From contig CP073212.1 in the NCBI GenBank assembly GCA_020342235.1, forward strand, positions 248,001 through 312,000: a stretch of DNA of 64,000 bases. Direction: 5' to 3'. A model generated the notes under the pieces. The model worked only from the letters and a program-made list of their open reading frames with translations, was not told where the DNA came from and made no database searches. Shown here piece by piece: positions 1 through 8,866 of the stretch (within the stretch, counting starts at the first letter, position 1; the number at the start of each line of letters is the position of its first letter). The DNA comes from Saccharomycopsis phalli. Taxonomy: Eukaryota; Ascomycota; Saccharomycetes; Ascoideales; Saccharomycopsidaceae. The position numbers were made by a program, and so were the translations under genes.

Positions 1-308
1 TGGAGTTGAACAAGTCGTGGATTCGCAAGACCAAGGCGTTCACGCAGCAGGCGCACTCGCGCATGAAGCAAATCAACCCCGAGTTTGACACGGGCGAAAA
101 GATCCAGTGTGTCATTTGCTTGGAGGACTTGAAACCGTACCAGGCAATGTTCACGTCCCCGTGCTCCCACTCATACCACTACAAGTGCATCCGCCGGGTG
201 ATACTACGCACTTACCCACAATTCTCGTGCCCAACGTGCCGGGCCTTGAGCGATTTGGAGGCCACTGAGGACACTGATAGCAGTGATGACGAGGACGATA
301 ATGCATGA
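1..308 (+). CDS. DMA1: RING-finger ubiquitin ligase, Dma1/Dma2-like, C-terminal part
   Basis: Only the last ~102 codons are in the window; the frame is open from position 3 and the gene begins upstream. The fragment holds a complete RING: a CVIC knuckle, a Cys/His cluster (CSHSYHYKC) and a closing CPTC, then an acidic Ser/Asp tail. The pattern (ICL...SPCxHSxHxxC...YPQFxCPxCR..DLEA) is that of the C-terminal RING of yeast Dma1/Dma2, FHA-RING E3 ligases acting in septin organisation and the spindle-position checkpoint. The FHA domain that would confirm this lies outside the window. No intron is visible in this part. Confidence 0.8.
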   Translation, partial: ELNKSWIRKTKAFTQQAHSRMKQINPEFDTGEKIQCVICLEDLKPYQAMFTSPCSHSYHYKCIRRVILRTYPQFSCPTCRALSDLEATEDTDSSDDEDDNA

Positions 309-1596
309 TCACGTGAGAATCACGCCACATAATAATGTAAGGATCACTCGTGACACGTGACAACATGCTCCATGGTATACCAGTGGGTTGTCATGTGTTG
401 GCGGTGTTGATATGGTGTATGAAATATATTAATCTACGTGCCTAGTCGGCCACTAGTTGAGTAGAGTTGGGTAGTTGAGTAGAGTAGAGTAGTAGAGACA
501 AAAACTAGATACAAGAAACTAAAAACCAGGAACTATATACTAGATACCAGATACTAGATACTAGATACTAGATACTAGATACTAGATACTAGATACTAGA
601 TACTAGATACTAGATACTAGATACTAGATACTAGAGACAAAAACTAGATACAAGAAACTAAAAACCAGGAACTAGATACTAGATACTAGATACTATATAC
701 TAGATACTAGATACTATATACTATATACTATATACTATATACTATATACTATATACTATATACTAGATACAAGATACTCAACACTCAATACCCAACACTC
801 AACACAACACTGAATCAAAGATGGCCAAAAGAAGCCAGATTTCAACTTCCCAAATCGTCGGCAACCATCGAACCAGTATTCTACTTGCATTGCCAAGACT
901 ATTAGATGGCAAAAGACTACAATACTGGTCAAGCCTTGCAGACTCTAGGCACGTTGCTCCAATTGATGTAGTTTGACGCCAGTGTTGTTTTCCATTTGAG
1001 ACGACGTGCCATCAACCTTGGAGCCTAGTATAGCCTACGATATTATCAAGCAGTAATGTAAAGCAATGATGTAAGCAGTGTAAGTACTGGTGTAGTGAGT
1101 AAAGTCAAGAATATTCCAAAACAGTGCGCCTGCATACTCACAATGTCGCATAACTTATTGTAACAGAACGACCCATTGGTACAAGGTGAACATCCATTTG
1201 CCAGCAACAATAGAGCCGGCAATTATGCTGGTCTCATCTACTGTGGCATTGTCCCTTTAGGACTACACAAGCAAAATACACCAGCAAAATACAGTTCTCG
1301 CACTACTGCAGACTTGGGTGTACTAGAACGATTGGGCTACCTGCCCTAAAATTTTTCACACCAAAAGTACAGCTCGGGAAACTATTACAGACGAGCCAGA
1401 AACTATTACAGACGAGTCCAAAACCAATTACAGACAAACCCCGGACAATACTCCCCCTGCCAATACGAAAAACCCTCCATTGGAAAAAGACACTGCCCCA
1501 GGGCATTTAATAATGCGGCTGTGGCCACATGACACAGCGCGTCAGCACGTGACCAGTGTATGTAGTGTGGCTCCAGTGAATTCCACGTGAGTACCA
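309..1596. other. Intergenic region, no gene seen
   Basis: About 1.3 kb between the DMA-like gene and SLX1. It holds the 7-bp minisatellite described separately at about 495-772. The remainder is ordinary non-coding sequence; frames on both strands are short and match no family. CACGTG cores lie near 313, 353, 1552 and 1586, the last two just before SLX1. Confidence 0.7.
495..772. repeat. 7-bp minisatellite with a duplicated 40-bp block
   Basis: The unit TACTAGA is repeated almost perfectly, drifting to TATACTA in the second half. A block of about 40 bp starting GAGACAAAAACTAG occurs twice (about 495 and 633), each time leading into the array, so the array seems to have grown by duplication of block plus repeats. 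Confidence 0.9.
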
Positions 1597-2355
1597 ATGG
1601 ACTTTTACTGTGTGTATCTTCTCCAGTCGCTCAAGACACGTGGATTTTATATTGGCTCGACGCCCGACCCGGAGCGGCGGCTACGACAGCACAACGGGCT
1701 TATTTCGCAAGGCGCGTTCCGCACGAAGCTGGAGCGCCATCGTCCGTGGGAAATGGTGCTTGTAGTGTATGGGTTCCCCAGTCGAGTGACGGCACTCCAG
1801 TTTGAGCATGCGCTCCAGCATCCGTTGCTGTCACGGTACTTTGTGATGTCACTCCAAAGGGGCCGATCTCCACGATACCATCTTGCCAATGTTCGTATGC
1901 TTGTTACAAGTAAATACTTTTCCCGGATGGACTTGCAGGTAGGATTGCTAAACCGGGACACCAGCAGGATATGGCAGGAAAACTATCATGAGATACCTGG
2001 GACTGTTGCTTGGCATCCATTTAGGGACGTGACCCACTGTGTAGAGTCGTGGTTACCAATGTCTGGGGTTGCCGCTGGTGGCGAGTGCCATGTATGTGGG
2101 CAGCTGGTGGCGCGGCCCATGGGCTGCCCCTGGTGCAGTGCTGCGTTCCACGAGACGTGTCTAGCGGCGACGTTGTTGCAAGACGACTGCCGGCACATTC
2201 TTCCATTTCGTGGGCTGTGTCCCAGATGCCAGGGTGCCATGTCATGGCGAAGTTTGATGGGAAACTACCTCAGATTACGAACAGATGCAAAGCACTGCGT
2301 CGACGCACCGCATGGGACCATAAGCCCACTAGCCACGCACGACCAACGGAGCTAG
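1597..2355 (+). CDS. SLX1: Structure-specific endonuclease subunit SLX1
   Basis: 252 residues. Slx1 is the nuclease subunit of Slx1-Slx4, which cuts branched DNA (flaps, Holliday junctions) in the nucleus. The GIY-YIG domain is at residues ~4-80: VYLL near the start, FYIG at 17-20, the RRLRQHN helix at 27-33 and a candidate metal-binding Glu70. The C-terminal zinc-binding module is also intact (C164, C167, C177, C180, H185, C188, C208, C211). Length is slightly below the ~300 residues of S. cerevisiae Slx1. The first ATG is used and sits ~10 bp after a CACGTG. One CTG codon (residue 45) is at a variable site. Confidence 0.93.
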   Translation: MDFYCVYLLQSLKTRGFYIGSTPDPERRLRQHNGLISQGAFRTKLERHRPWEMVLVVYGFPSRVTALQFEHALQHPLLSRYFVMSLQRGRSPRYHLANVRMLVTSKYFSRMDLQVGLLNRDTSRIWQENYHEIPGTVAWHPFRDVTHCVESWLPMSGVAAGGECHVCGQLVARPMGCPWCSAAFHETCLAATLLQDDCRHILPFRGLCPRCQGAMSWRSLMGNYLRLRTDAKHCVDAPHGTISPLATHDQRS

Positions 2356-2641
2356 TAACCAATGGAGGACCCTACTGAGGACCCGGGCGGAAGTCCGCGC
2401 CGAGCCGCCTGTGTTGGGCGGCTCCTGCGGGGCGGCTCCTGCGGGGCGGCTCCTGCTGGGCGGCTGGTGCCTGGCGGCTGGTGGTGTGCCAATCAGGCGA
2501 TGAGGCATGTATTGCGGCGCATCGCCATGCACATGTACAGTTGTACTAGTGTGGCCTAGCAACGTTTCTTTTTCGTCCCCAAGAGTCACTTTTCTCCCAG
2601 CAAAATCCACCGCTGGCACAAACGTTTGCAAAATTCATGGA

Positions 2642-3280
2642 ATGGCAGCTCCTACGCTAAAGACCATTCTCGACGACCAGGCGTGCGCACCATACTCCCA
2701 GCTCGAGTTCACAAACTTCCTCAGACGCACCCACTGCTTTGAGAACTTTGAGTTCCTCCAACAATTGGACCGTTTCCGCTTGGCATCCGCGACCCGCCAG
2801 AGGCAGCTCTGGCCCCAGATGCTCGCGCGGTTTGTCCACATCTCGTCGGACAGCGAAATAAACCTCAGCGGAGACATCCGCAACAAGCTCTTGCAAGACC
2901 CAGTGCCGTTACCGGTCGTGCTCGATGAGGCAAGGGCAGAAACGTACTTGTTGTTGCAAGATGCGTACATTCAGTTTTTGAAAAGCGTACGCAATCATGA
3001 GGACAACAAGCGGTACGTCAAGATTGAGCCGCCGCAGGCGCGGTTCACAGTGGCGGGTGACTACTGTTTGGTGCGGCCGTGCCCCTCGCCGTTGAGTGAC
3101 GACGGCGGCCGGACGAGCATGACGGAGTTGGAGATACCGGGGTTGGACGAGTACATCAAGAAGCAGGGCTACACGTACGACACGGTGCCCGAGTATGATT
3201 ATGAGCGGATTGCCGGGAAGCGGCGGTCGTTTCTTTCTAGGGACTGGAGGAAGATGGGGCGGAAGTTGAAGTTGATGTGA
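2642..3280 (+). CDS. RGS-domain protein
   Basis: 212 residues from the ATG at 2642; the frame is open further upstream but that part has no plausible start and reads as non-coding. Residues ~5-120 resemble an RGS domain: a TLKTIL-type start, then hydrophobic helices with FxxFLRRTHCxENFxFL, the usual opening of RGS helices. RGS proteins speed GTP hydrolysis by G-alpha subunits. The small size recalls yeast Rgs2 (regulator of Gpa2), but this one is about 100 residues shorter, so no symbol is given. The C-terminal 90 residues end in a basic segment. Confidence 0.65.
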   Translation: MAAPTLKTILDDQACAPYSQLEFTNFLRRTHCFENFEFLQQLDRFRLASATRQRQLWPQMLARFVHISSDSEINLSGDIRNKLLQDPVPLPVVLDEARAETYLLLQDAYIQFLKSVRNHEDNKRYVKIEPPQARFTVAGDYCLVRPCPSPLSDDGGRTSMTELEIPGLDEYIKKQGYTYDTVPEYDYERIAGKRRSFLSRDWRKMGRKLKLM

Positions 3281-4156
3281 GAATAGTGCCATGGGCCATG
3301 TATTATATTTGCAACGAGGAATGAATAAAGGTGTAACGAGGAATGAATAAAGATGCAACGAGGAATGAATTGATGTGCAGCGAGGCATGAATTGATGTAC
3401 AATGAGGAATGAATTGACGTTCAACCAGGAAATGAATTGACGTACAACGAGGAATGAATTGACGTGCAACGAGGAAATGAATAAATGTACAACGCATGTA
3501 TCACGTACAGCTCTGAGATGGATGTCTCAGACCAACATTGCTATACAGCCGGGCGACATGGTTCTATACGGTAGTTATATTGTGTGGCATATCTATTGTG
3601 TATATCTAGTATGGTATATTAAATGGCATGGGATATGATCTGGTACAGTGTACCGTCTGGTACGATGTGTCATCTTTAGGTACCAATACCAGTATATTAT
3701 CTATAGATACCCGTGCACTATCTAAGGTACGATATATTATCTAGGTGCGGTATATTATTTATAGGTAGGGTATATTATCTATAGGTAAGGTTACTGTCTA
3801 TATTGCCTATAGCAGTTCTATGGCGGTATATTATCTACCGGTTGCTATACGGTACCTATGCGGTACATAATCATACAGGTTCTCTACCAGTATATTATCT
3901 AGGTGCGGTATTTTCTAGGTGTGGTATTTTCTAGGTGCGGTATCATCTATAGGTTGCTATACAGTATATTATCTATACCAGTATCCACACCGGATCCTAT
4001 AAGTCCATCATCTACATCAGTTTCTATACAGTTCAAATACCAGTAATACCACTACATTATCCATACAGTACATCATACTGGCTCCTACGCCGGCACCCAT
4101 ACTGGTTTACAGTACATTATACAGATTTATATGGCCTATACCGACACCTAGAACAA
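3281..4156. repeat. Intergenic region made largely of two minisatellites
   Basis: Between the convergent RGS and nitroreductase genes. About 3308-3490 is a 20-22 bp repeat (core GAGGAATGAATTGA), about eight copies. About 3600-4140 is a second, degenerate 18-22 bp repeat (core GGTATATTATCTA). No gene is seen; frames on the opposite strand are repeat translations. Confidence 0.8.
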
Positions 4157-4750
4157 TCATCTATACACCTTGACTGGGTTTTCAATAAAATTCTTTTCAT
4201 TTGGAGCAGTCCCCACCAGGCCAAACGCCAACTGCGCAACCACGTGCCACGAACCGTCCACCTTATCCTTGAGAGCCTCCTGAACCGCGGCATTGAAATG
4301 CTGCAAGTTCGCACCCAAGCCCAACGCACTGAGCGCTTGCCAGACCCCGATTTCAGCCGCGCCGTTGGCGTGTGACGCCCAAACCGGAACCAAGTCCTTC
4401 AACCGCTCATACTTGGCAGACACAGTTTCAATGGTAGGCGCGTGGTCAAAAAACACCACAGTTCCGTAGGAGTCGTCCTTCAAAGATTGAGGACGCGCGT
4501 GGAACGGTTGGTCCTTGACGGCTTCGTAGACGTCTGTCCACAATTTTTTGTTGGCGTCGCCAAAGAGGACAATGGCTCTGATGTTTTGGATGTTGAACGG
4601 GGTCGGTCCGTTTTTGACAAACAACAGAGTAATGTCGGTGATTTGGTCCTCGGTGACTCCCGGAGGAAGTTCCGGTTTGATACCGTAGACGGTTCTTCTG
4701 CCAAGGACTAGTTCTTCCAAGACTTTTAGTTTCTGAGCGCCAAGCGACAT
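4157..4750 (-). CDS. HBN1: Nitroreductase-like protein, Hbn1/Frm2 family
   Basis: 197 residues from the ATG at 4750 (MSLGAQK), close to the 193 of yeast Hbn1 and Frm2. These are FMN-dependent nitroreductase-fold proteins tied to lipid signalling and oxidative-stress balance. The N-terminal RRTVYGI corresponds to the flavin-contacting RRS/RRT segment of the family, followed by the PTPFNIQNIR dimer and FMN region. The Gly/Ala-rich C-terminal half (ALSALGLGANLQH) and the PNEKNF..NPVKVY tail also fit. The frame extends upstream of 4750 but that stretch is low-complexity. Which of HBN1 or FRM2 it matches cannot be settled by eye. Confidence 0.82.
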   Translation of the reverse strand: MSLGAQKLKVLEELVLGRRTVYGIKPELPPGVTEDQITDITLLFVKNGPTPFNIQNIRAIVLFGDANKKLWTDVYEAVKDQPFHARPQSLKDDSYGTVVFFDHAPTIETVSAKYERLKDLVPVWASHANGAAEIGVWQALSALGLGANLQHFNAAVQEALKDKVDGSWHVVAQLAFGLVGTAPNEKNFIENPVKVYR

Positions 4751-4995
4751 TGTATGGAAAAGGGAAAAGATGAGGATAAGATAAAGATAAAAGAATAAAG
4801 ATAAGGACAAGGATAAGGGAGGAACGACTGCTATTTGTACCAATGGCCATGTGATTTCGTATCATTTTACGCAGAGTCGTTACATGATAAACACCCCCGA
4901 TCCGGGCACACAGTTTCCTGCTGACTAAATACACGTTATGTCATGCTGACTAAATACATATTATCTCATGCTGACTAAATACACGTTATTTCTTG

Positions 4996-5397
4996 CTATC
5001 TTCTATTAACCTTGTTCAACTTCCGCGCAGTATTGCCGTTATTCCGGGTGTTTTGCCCTCGAACCGGAAGTCCCATGGCATGCCGGAGACCGGCATACGA
5101 GCCAATCTCACGCTTCAACGCGATGTTGGCCCTGACATTATTCCGCGCAGCGTTCTCAATGGTAATCTCCGAAAGCTCCTTGGTAAGACTCATGATGTTC
5201 TTTTCCGAGAGCTGGAACACCTTCATTTTCGGGAAAAACCCGAGCTTGGCCACGATCCGGGTAGCCTCGGGGACCCCGAGCCCGTAAAACGTCTTTGAAA
5301 GGCCCTCCTGCGGTTAGCAAGCACTTCGCCCGTAATATCTACTTACAATCACCGAGAGCTTCGGCTTGATTGCTTTGCCGAGAATGTGAATCGCCAT
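4996..5397 (-). CDS. SWS2: Mitochondrial small-subunit ribosomal protein S13, SWS2 (spliced)
   Basis: Two exons: 5397-5347 (17 codons, starting [11 protein letters not shown]) and 5307-4996, giving 120 residues of the uS13 family in the mitochondrial ribosome. The intron, 5308-5346, is only 39 nt, with GTAAGT donor and CTAACCGCAG end. The splice is in phase 0 and restores the family N-terminus; exon 2 alone would lack it. The C-terminal [18 protein letters not shown] is the classic S13 RNA-binding motif. The ATG lies 40 bp from the FLX1 stop, and a TTACCCG site overlaps that stop. S. cerevisiae Sws2 is a little longer (143). Confidence 0.9.
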
Positions 5398-5437
5398 TAA
5401 CAATGTCGCTTGGGTCGCGCAATTTTTCACGGACGCG

Positions 5438-5444
5438 TTACCCG
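5438..5444. promoter_or_regulatory. Reb1-like TTACCCG site overlapping the FLX1 stop codon
   Basis: The first three bases are the FLX1 stop codon read on the other strand. The site is about 40 bp upstream of the SWS2 ATG and matches the Reb1 core TTACCCG. Confidence 0.55.
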
Positions 5445-6244
5445 CCCAACCACAGCTTTGACACCTCGTAGGTGAGAAACGTGACACACGAGGCGGGAAG
5501 CGACCGGAGAAGGTTGATCGAGAGCCCATTGTAGAACCCACGGATGCCTCCGGTGCTGTATATCTGCGCAGCGGTGTTGTATAACCCAGAAACCGCGTCG
5601 TACGACTGGAGCCGTGACTTGAGCACCTGGAAAGGGTAGAACGCGGTTGTAGACACGATTTTCGCGACACACGCAACATAAAGGTACTGGCCAACGGACA
5701 ACGGGCCCTGATGGCGATGCTTCATTGTGTCGTAGATGGTCATGTGGAGCGAGCCCTGGAAAACGGCAAACAACGACGGGGTGAAGCCCTTGAACCACGT
5801 GACCACGGGTTCGCGGAGGAGCAAATGGCGGATAGCATGGGCGGTGGATGCGTAGGCGTGTGGGGAGTTTTTGTTTGTCGACAAGAGACGAGTTTTGAGC
5901 ACCCAGATGGGGTTTGTGAGTAACGAGGTGAGCAATCCGGCGGCAATTGACGAGGACATGTAGTTTACCTGGGATGACTGGCCGTGGAGCGACTTTAGTT
6001 CCAGGTATATGGCGAAGTAGATGCTCCAGGAGGACGCGTTGCCGAGGAGGTTGATTGGGAGCCCACGATAGACGTTGCGGAACGAGGCAATGTCCTTGAC
6101 CACGGCAGTGATGGTTTTGAGCCCTGTTGTGGGGGATAGCTGGAGTCTAATTTTGAGGACGTCCAAAGGGTGGCATATTGCGGTTGACAATGCACCGGCA
6201 GTGAGGCCGGCGACGATTTCCGTTTGTCTTTTGGAGTACAGCAT
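5438..6244 (-). CDS. FLX1: Mitochondrial FAD carrier FLX1
   Basis: 268 residues; mitochondrial carrier family, six membrane spans in three repeats. The signature occurs three times: HPLDVLKIR near residue 26, NPIWVLKTRL in repeat 2 and YPFQVLKSRLQ in repeat 3. A Trp in the second motif (PIW) and PFQ in the third are typical of the FAD/folate/NAD/pyrimidine branch, and the MLYSKRQTEIVAGLTAGALS start resembles Flx1. It would move flavin across the inner mitochondrial membrane. Somewhat shorter than S. cerevisiae Flx1 (311), mainly in loops. No intron. Same strand as SWS2, upstream of it. Confidence 0.85.
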   Translation of the reverse strand: MLYSKRQTEIVAGLTAGALSTAICHPLDVLKIRLQLSPTTGLKTITAVVKDIASFRNVYRGLPINLLGNASSWSIYFAIYLELKSLHGQSSQVNYMSSSIAAGLLTSLLTNPIWVLKTRLLSTNKNSPHAYASTAHAIRHLLLREPVVTWFKGFTPSLFAVFQGSLHMTIYDTMKHRHQGPLSVGQYLYVACVAKIVSTTAFYPFQVLKSRLQSYDAVSGLYNTAAQIYSTGGIRGFYNGLSINLLRSLPASCVTFLTYEVSKLWLGG

Positions 6245-7754
6245 TACGTGATGGCCGTGATGTGCCGAGCTGGTGAGTGGTTGTTGAAATATGCAACTGT
6301 ATAAAATTTTGGTGGAACGAGAGCCAGTGGTATGGGGCGATGGAAGAGAGGAGAGAAATAAGAGAGAGGAGAGAGGAGAGAAATAGGAAAGAGAAGAGAA
6401 GAGAGAAAGAGAGATGAAAGAGAGAAAGAGAAGGGAAGAGAAGAGGGAAAGAGAAGAAATGAGAGTTGGAAGGGGAAAGAGGAAAGCGTTGGAAGAGGAA
6501 CAGAGGAAAATATGGAGATTGTGAAAAGGGACTAAAAAGGGACTAAAAAGGGACTAAAAAGAGATGGTGAAAAGAGCCAGCGGGGCGGGTCAATTTTGAG
6601 TGAGGAGTCTAGTCTAGAAGAGTCTAGTCTAGAAGAGTCTAGTCTAGAAGAGTCGAGAGTGTATATAGGATGGAGTATTGAATTGTTTATATATTTATTT
6701 ATATATTTAAATTTATTTATGTATTTATTTAAATTTAAATTTATTTATATTTGTATATATTATTTGTATATATATATTTGTATATATATATTTGTATATA
6801 TATATTTGTATATATATATTTGTATATATAATTTGTATATATATATTTATTTATCTATTTATTTATATATTTATTTATATATTTATATTTGTATACTTAT
6901 TTATCTAAATTTATTCATCTAAATTTATTTACATTTGTACATTTATTTATATCCATGTATATTCATGTATATTCATATTTTTTTATTCATTTAATATTAC
7001 CTGTTTCTCTGTATTACTTCATTACCCATTCTGTATTCTCTGTTCTTTATTTCCATTTCCGTCTCTGTCATTGCCGTTTATTATTTCCCTCTTTGTCATT
7101 CCCTCTTTGTTATTTCCTTCTTTGTCATTCCCTCTGTCATTTCCTCCATCGTTCTTCCATCATTACTCCGTCATTCCTCAATCATTACTCCTCCCCATTC
7201 CGTTTTCCATTTCAAAATCACTCCCATCATTCCCTCACCTCTACTTCCTCACCACCACCTCTTATTTCCCACTAAGGTTTGTAGCAAGAGCGAGCAATTT
7301 GCATGCATGCTACCTTGAGATGAAACACCATCAGTCATCACCAGGATCGCCCACGAGTATACAAACCGCAGCCTGTAGACAAGAACAACCAAATCTAGGC
7401 ACGACGACGCAGCCCGTCGCAACTAGCTAAGAGAAAATATACATTGCAAAACTTGGCCGTTTGGTAGTCCAGCTATCGACACATACCCGGCCGCAAACGT
7501 CAGTCGTGATGTAATTGCCTAGGGTGTTAGGAATCCTTGTCCTGTCTCGTGGCGCAGATTTTCAAACTTGCCTAGCGTTTTTACAACCCACGCAAAAAGA
7601 CTACTGGGTATATACCACACATTGGGCCAGAGAGACTCTAATCGCGAGGGCACCCGGATTTGCGCAACACACCTTCATTCACCGGACCATTAGAGCTAGA
7701 ACCGCTGGCCGCTCGCTCACTTATACAGTACATGTGTCTGGCCCCACGCACAGC
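6245..7754. repeat. Low-complexity intergenic region (purine, AT and pyrimidine tracts)
   Basis: About 6340-6500 is a GA-rich purine tract. 6525-6560 has three copies of the 10-mer AAAAGGGACT, and 6600-6655 a 15-bp repeat (GAGTCTAGTCTAGAA). About 6675-6960 is an AT-rich array of TTTGTATATATATA and ATTTATTT. About 7000-7270 is pyrimidine-rich (TCATTCCCTC type). Open frames here translate to Tyr/Ile/Leu or Ser/Phe monotony and are not genes. 7280-7754 is ordinary promoter-like DNA for the ubiquitin-fold gene. Confidence 0.8.
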
Positions 7755-8678
7755 ATGGCAGACACCGACTTCATCACAATAACGTTGCTCTTTGTCAACT
7801 CAATCCGACAGGACCTCACCATCAACGACACGTTTCTCCAAGTAAACAACTTGCCCTACGACTCCGTCGCCCAGGTCAGAATCGCAGACATCATCGGCTT
7901 CCTCATCACAAACTGGCAGCCGAAATGGGGCCAGAAGCCCTTGAATATTGCCCAGGTCCGCTTCATCCAGCTTGGCCGCTCGCTCCGCACTGCCTTGTCG
8001 TTAGGCGACTTGAATCTATCAAAGTCTGCAGTGTTCCACGTCAATCTCCGCCCGGTATCGGTCAAGGACACTTCCAACCGCCGCGCAAGCTTGTTGGTGC
8101 CGACGTCCCACAGCAAACGCACCACTCGTGTCTTCTCCAACAACGGCCAGCCAATGACAGTCAACACCACCGACGACATCAACTTTGCCGTCAACGACAA
8201 CGGCACCACCACAGTAATCGGCAACGAGGTCGACATCTCGACGTACTACAACGACCGCTACGGACTCAACATCCCTGGAAACCGCATGAGCCACAATATT
8301 CCTGGAAACCGCAACAGCTACTTTTCGTCGTCGCGGAACCGCCAGAGCTACTTCGAGGCGCCGACCACCGGCTCGTCGCAGTCGTACCTGATCAACCGCA
8401 GCTACCGGCGGCGCTACAGCGACGACACCACCGAAGAAGACGACGATCTCGAATCGGACGACATTGAACAGCTCGGCACTCTCCAGCCGCAGCCCGAGTT
8501 CCATCACGTGATCACGACGAGCAAGGGGTTGCGGGAGCAGGCGGCGCGGGACGCGCCCCCCGGGACGGTTCCGGGCGGCCCGCCGGCGGGGCTGCTACCC
8601 AGAGAGGCCCCCCGCACAGGGGCCCCGTCCCGGGGCGGGCCCCAGACTGACTCGCAGGGCTGCTGCACGATTGTGTAG
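7755..8678 (+). CDS. Ubiquitin-fold protein with C-terminal CaaX box (UBL3/MUB-like)
   Basis: 307 residues from the ATG at 7755 (MADTDFITITLLFVNSIRQ). Residues ~5-110 look like a ubiquitin-like domain of the UBL3/MUB kind: two beta strands, an extended loop, a helix, then KPLNIAQVRFIQLGRSL, matching the IRLIxxGRxL core. The protein ends CCTIV, so CTIV reads as a CaaX prenylation box with a second Cys just before it, which implies membrane anchoring. Between them are a Ser/Asn/Arg-rich linker with a duplicated NIPGNR motif, an acidic patch and a Gly/Pro-rich GC-heavy tail. The frame is open upstream, but MADTDF is the natural start. Function in yeast is unclear. Confidence 0.7.
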   Translation: MADTDFITITLLFVNSIRQDLTINDTFLQVNNLPYDSVAQVRIADIIGFLITNWQPKWGQKPLNIAQVRFIQLGRSLRTALSLGDLNLSKSAVFHVNLRPVSVKDTSNRRASLLVPTSHSKRTTRVFSNNGQPMTVNTTDDINFAVNDNGTTTVIGNEVDISTYYNDRYGLNIPGNRMSHNIPGNRNSYFSSSRNRQSYFEAPTTGSSQSYLINRSYRRRYSDDTTEEDDDLESDDIEQLGTLQPQPEFHHVITTSKGLREQAARDAPPGTVPGGPPAGLLPREAPRTGAPSRGGPQTDSQGCCTIV

Positions 8679-8791
8679 TTTGCAGGGCGATAAGGCAGAA
8701 GCACCGAAAATCTTTGTTACGCTTGTTTATTTCTTTCATGTCGCTTTTTTTTTATGTTATATACACTTTTTAATTCCCCCCAAAACCCGTA

Positions 8792-8809
8792 TGACTCACC
8801 CATGACTAA
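8792..8809. promoter_or_regulatory. Paired Gcn4-type sites upstream of ASN1
   Basis: TGACTCA at 8792-8798 is a perfect Gcn4/AP-1 site; TGACTAA at 8803-8809 is a common variant. They lie 58-75 bp before the ASN1 ATG and fit general amino-acid control of asparagine synthesis. Confidence 0.65.
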
Positions 8810-8834
8810 TTTTTCCACGCATGTGACCGCGCAG

Positions 8835-8841
8835 TATAAAT
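8835..8841 (+). promoter_or_regulatory. TATA box of ASN1
   Basis: TATAAAT about 30 bp before the ATG at 8867 and just downstream of the Gcn4-type sites; the 5' UTR would be very short. Confidence 0.45.
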
Positions 8842-8866
8842 TGCCCCGAGAAAAACTTCATCTCCA

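Noticed and set aside
6596-7430. Hydrophobic Tyr/Ile and Ser/Phe-rich frames
   Set aside because: Translations of AT and pyrimidine low-complexity DNA.
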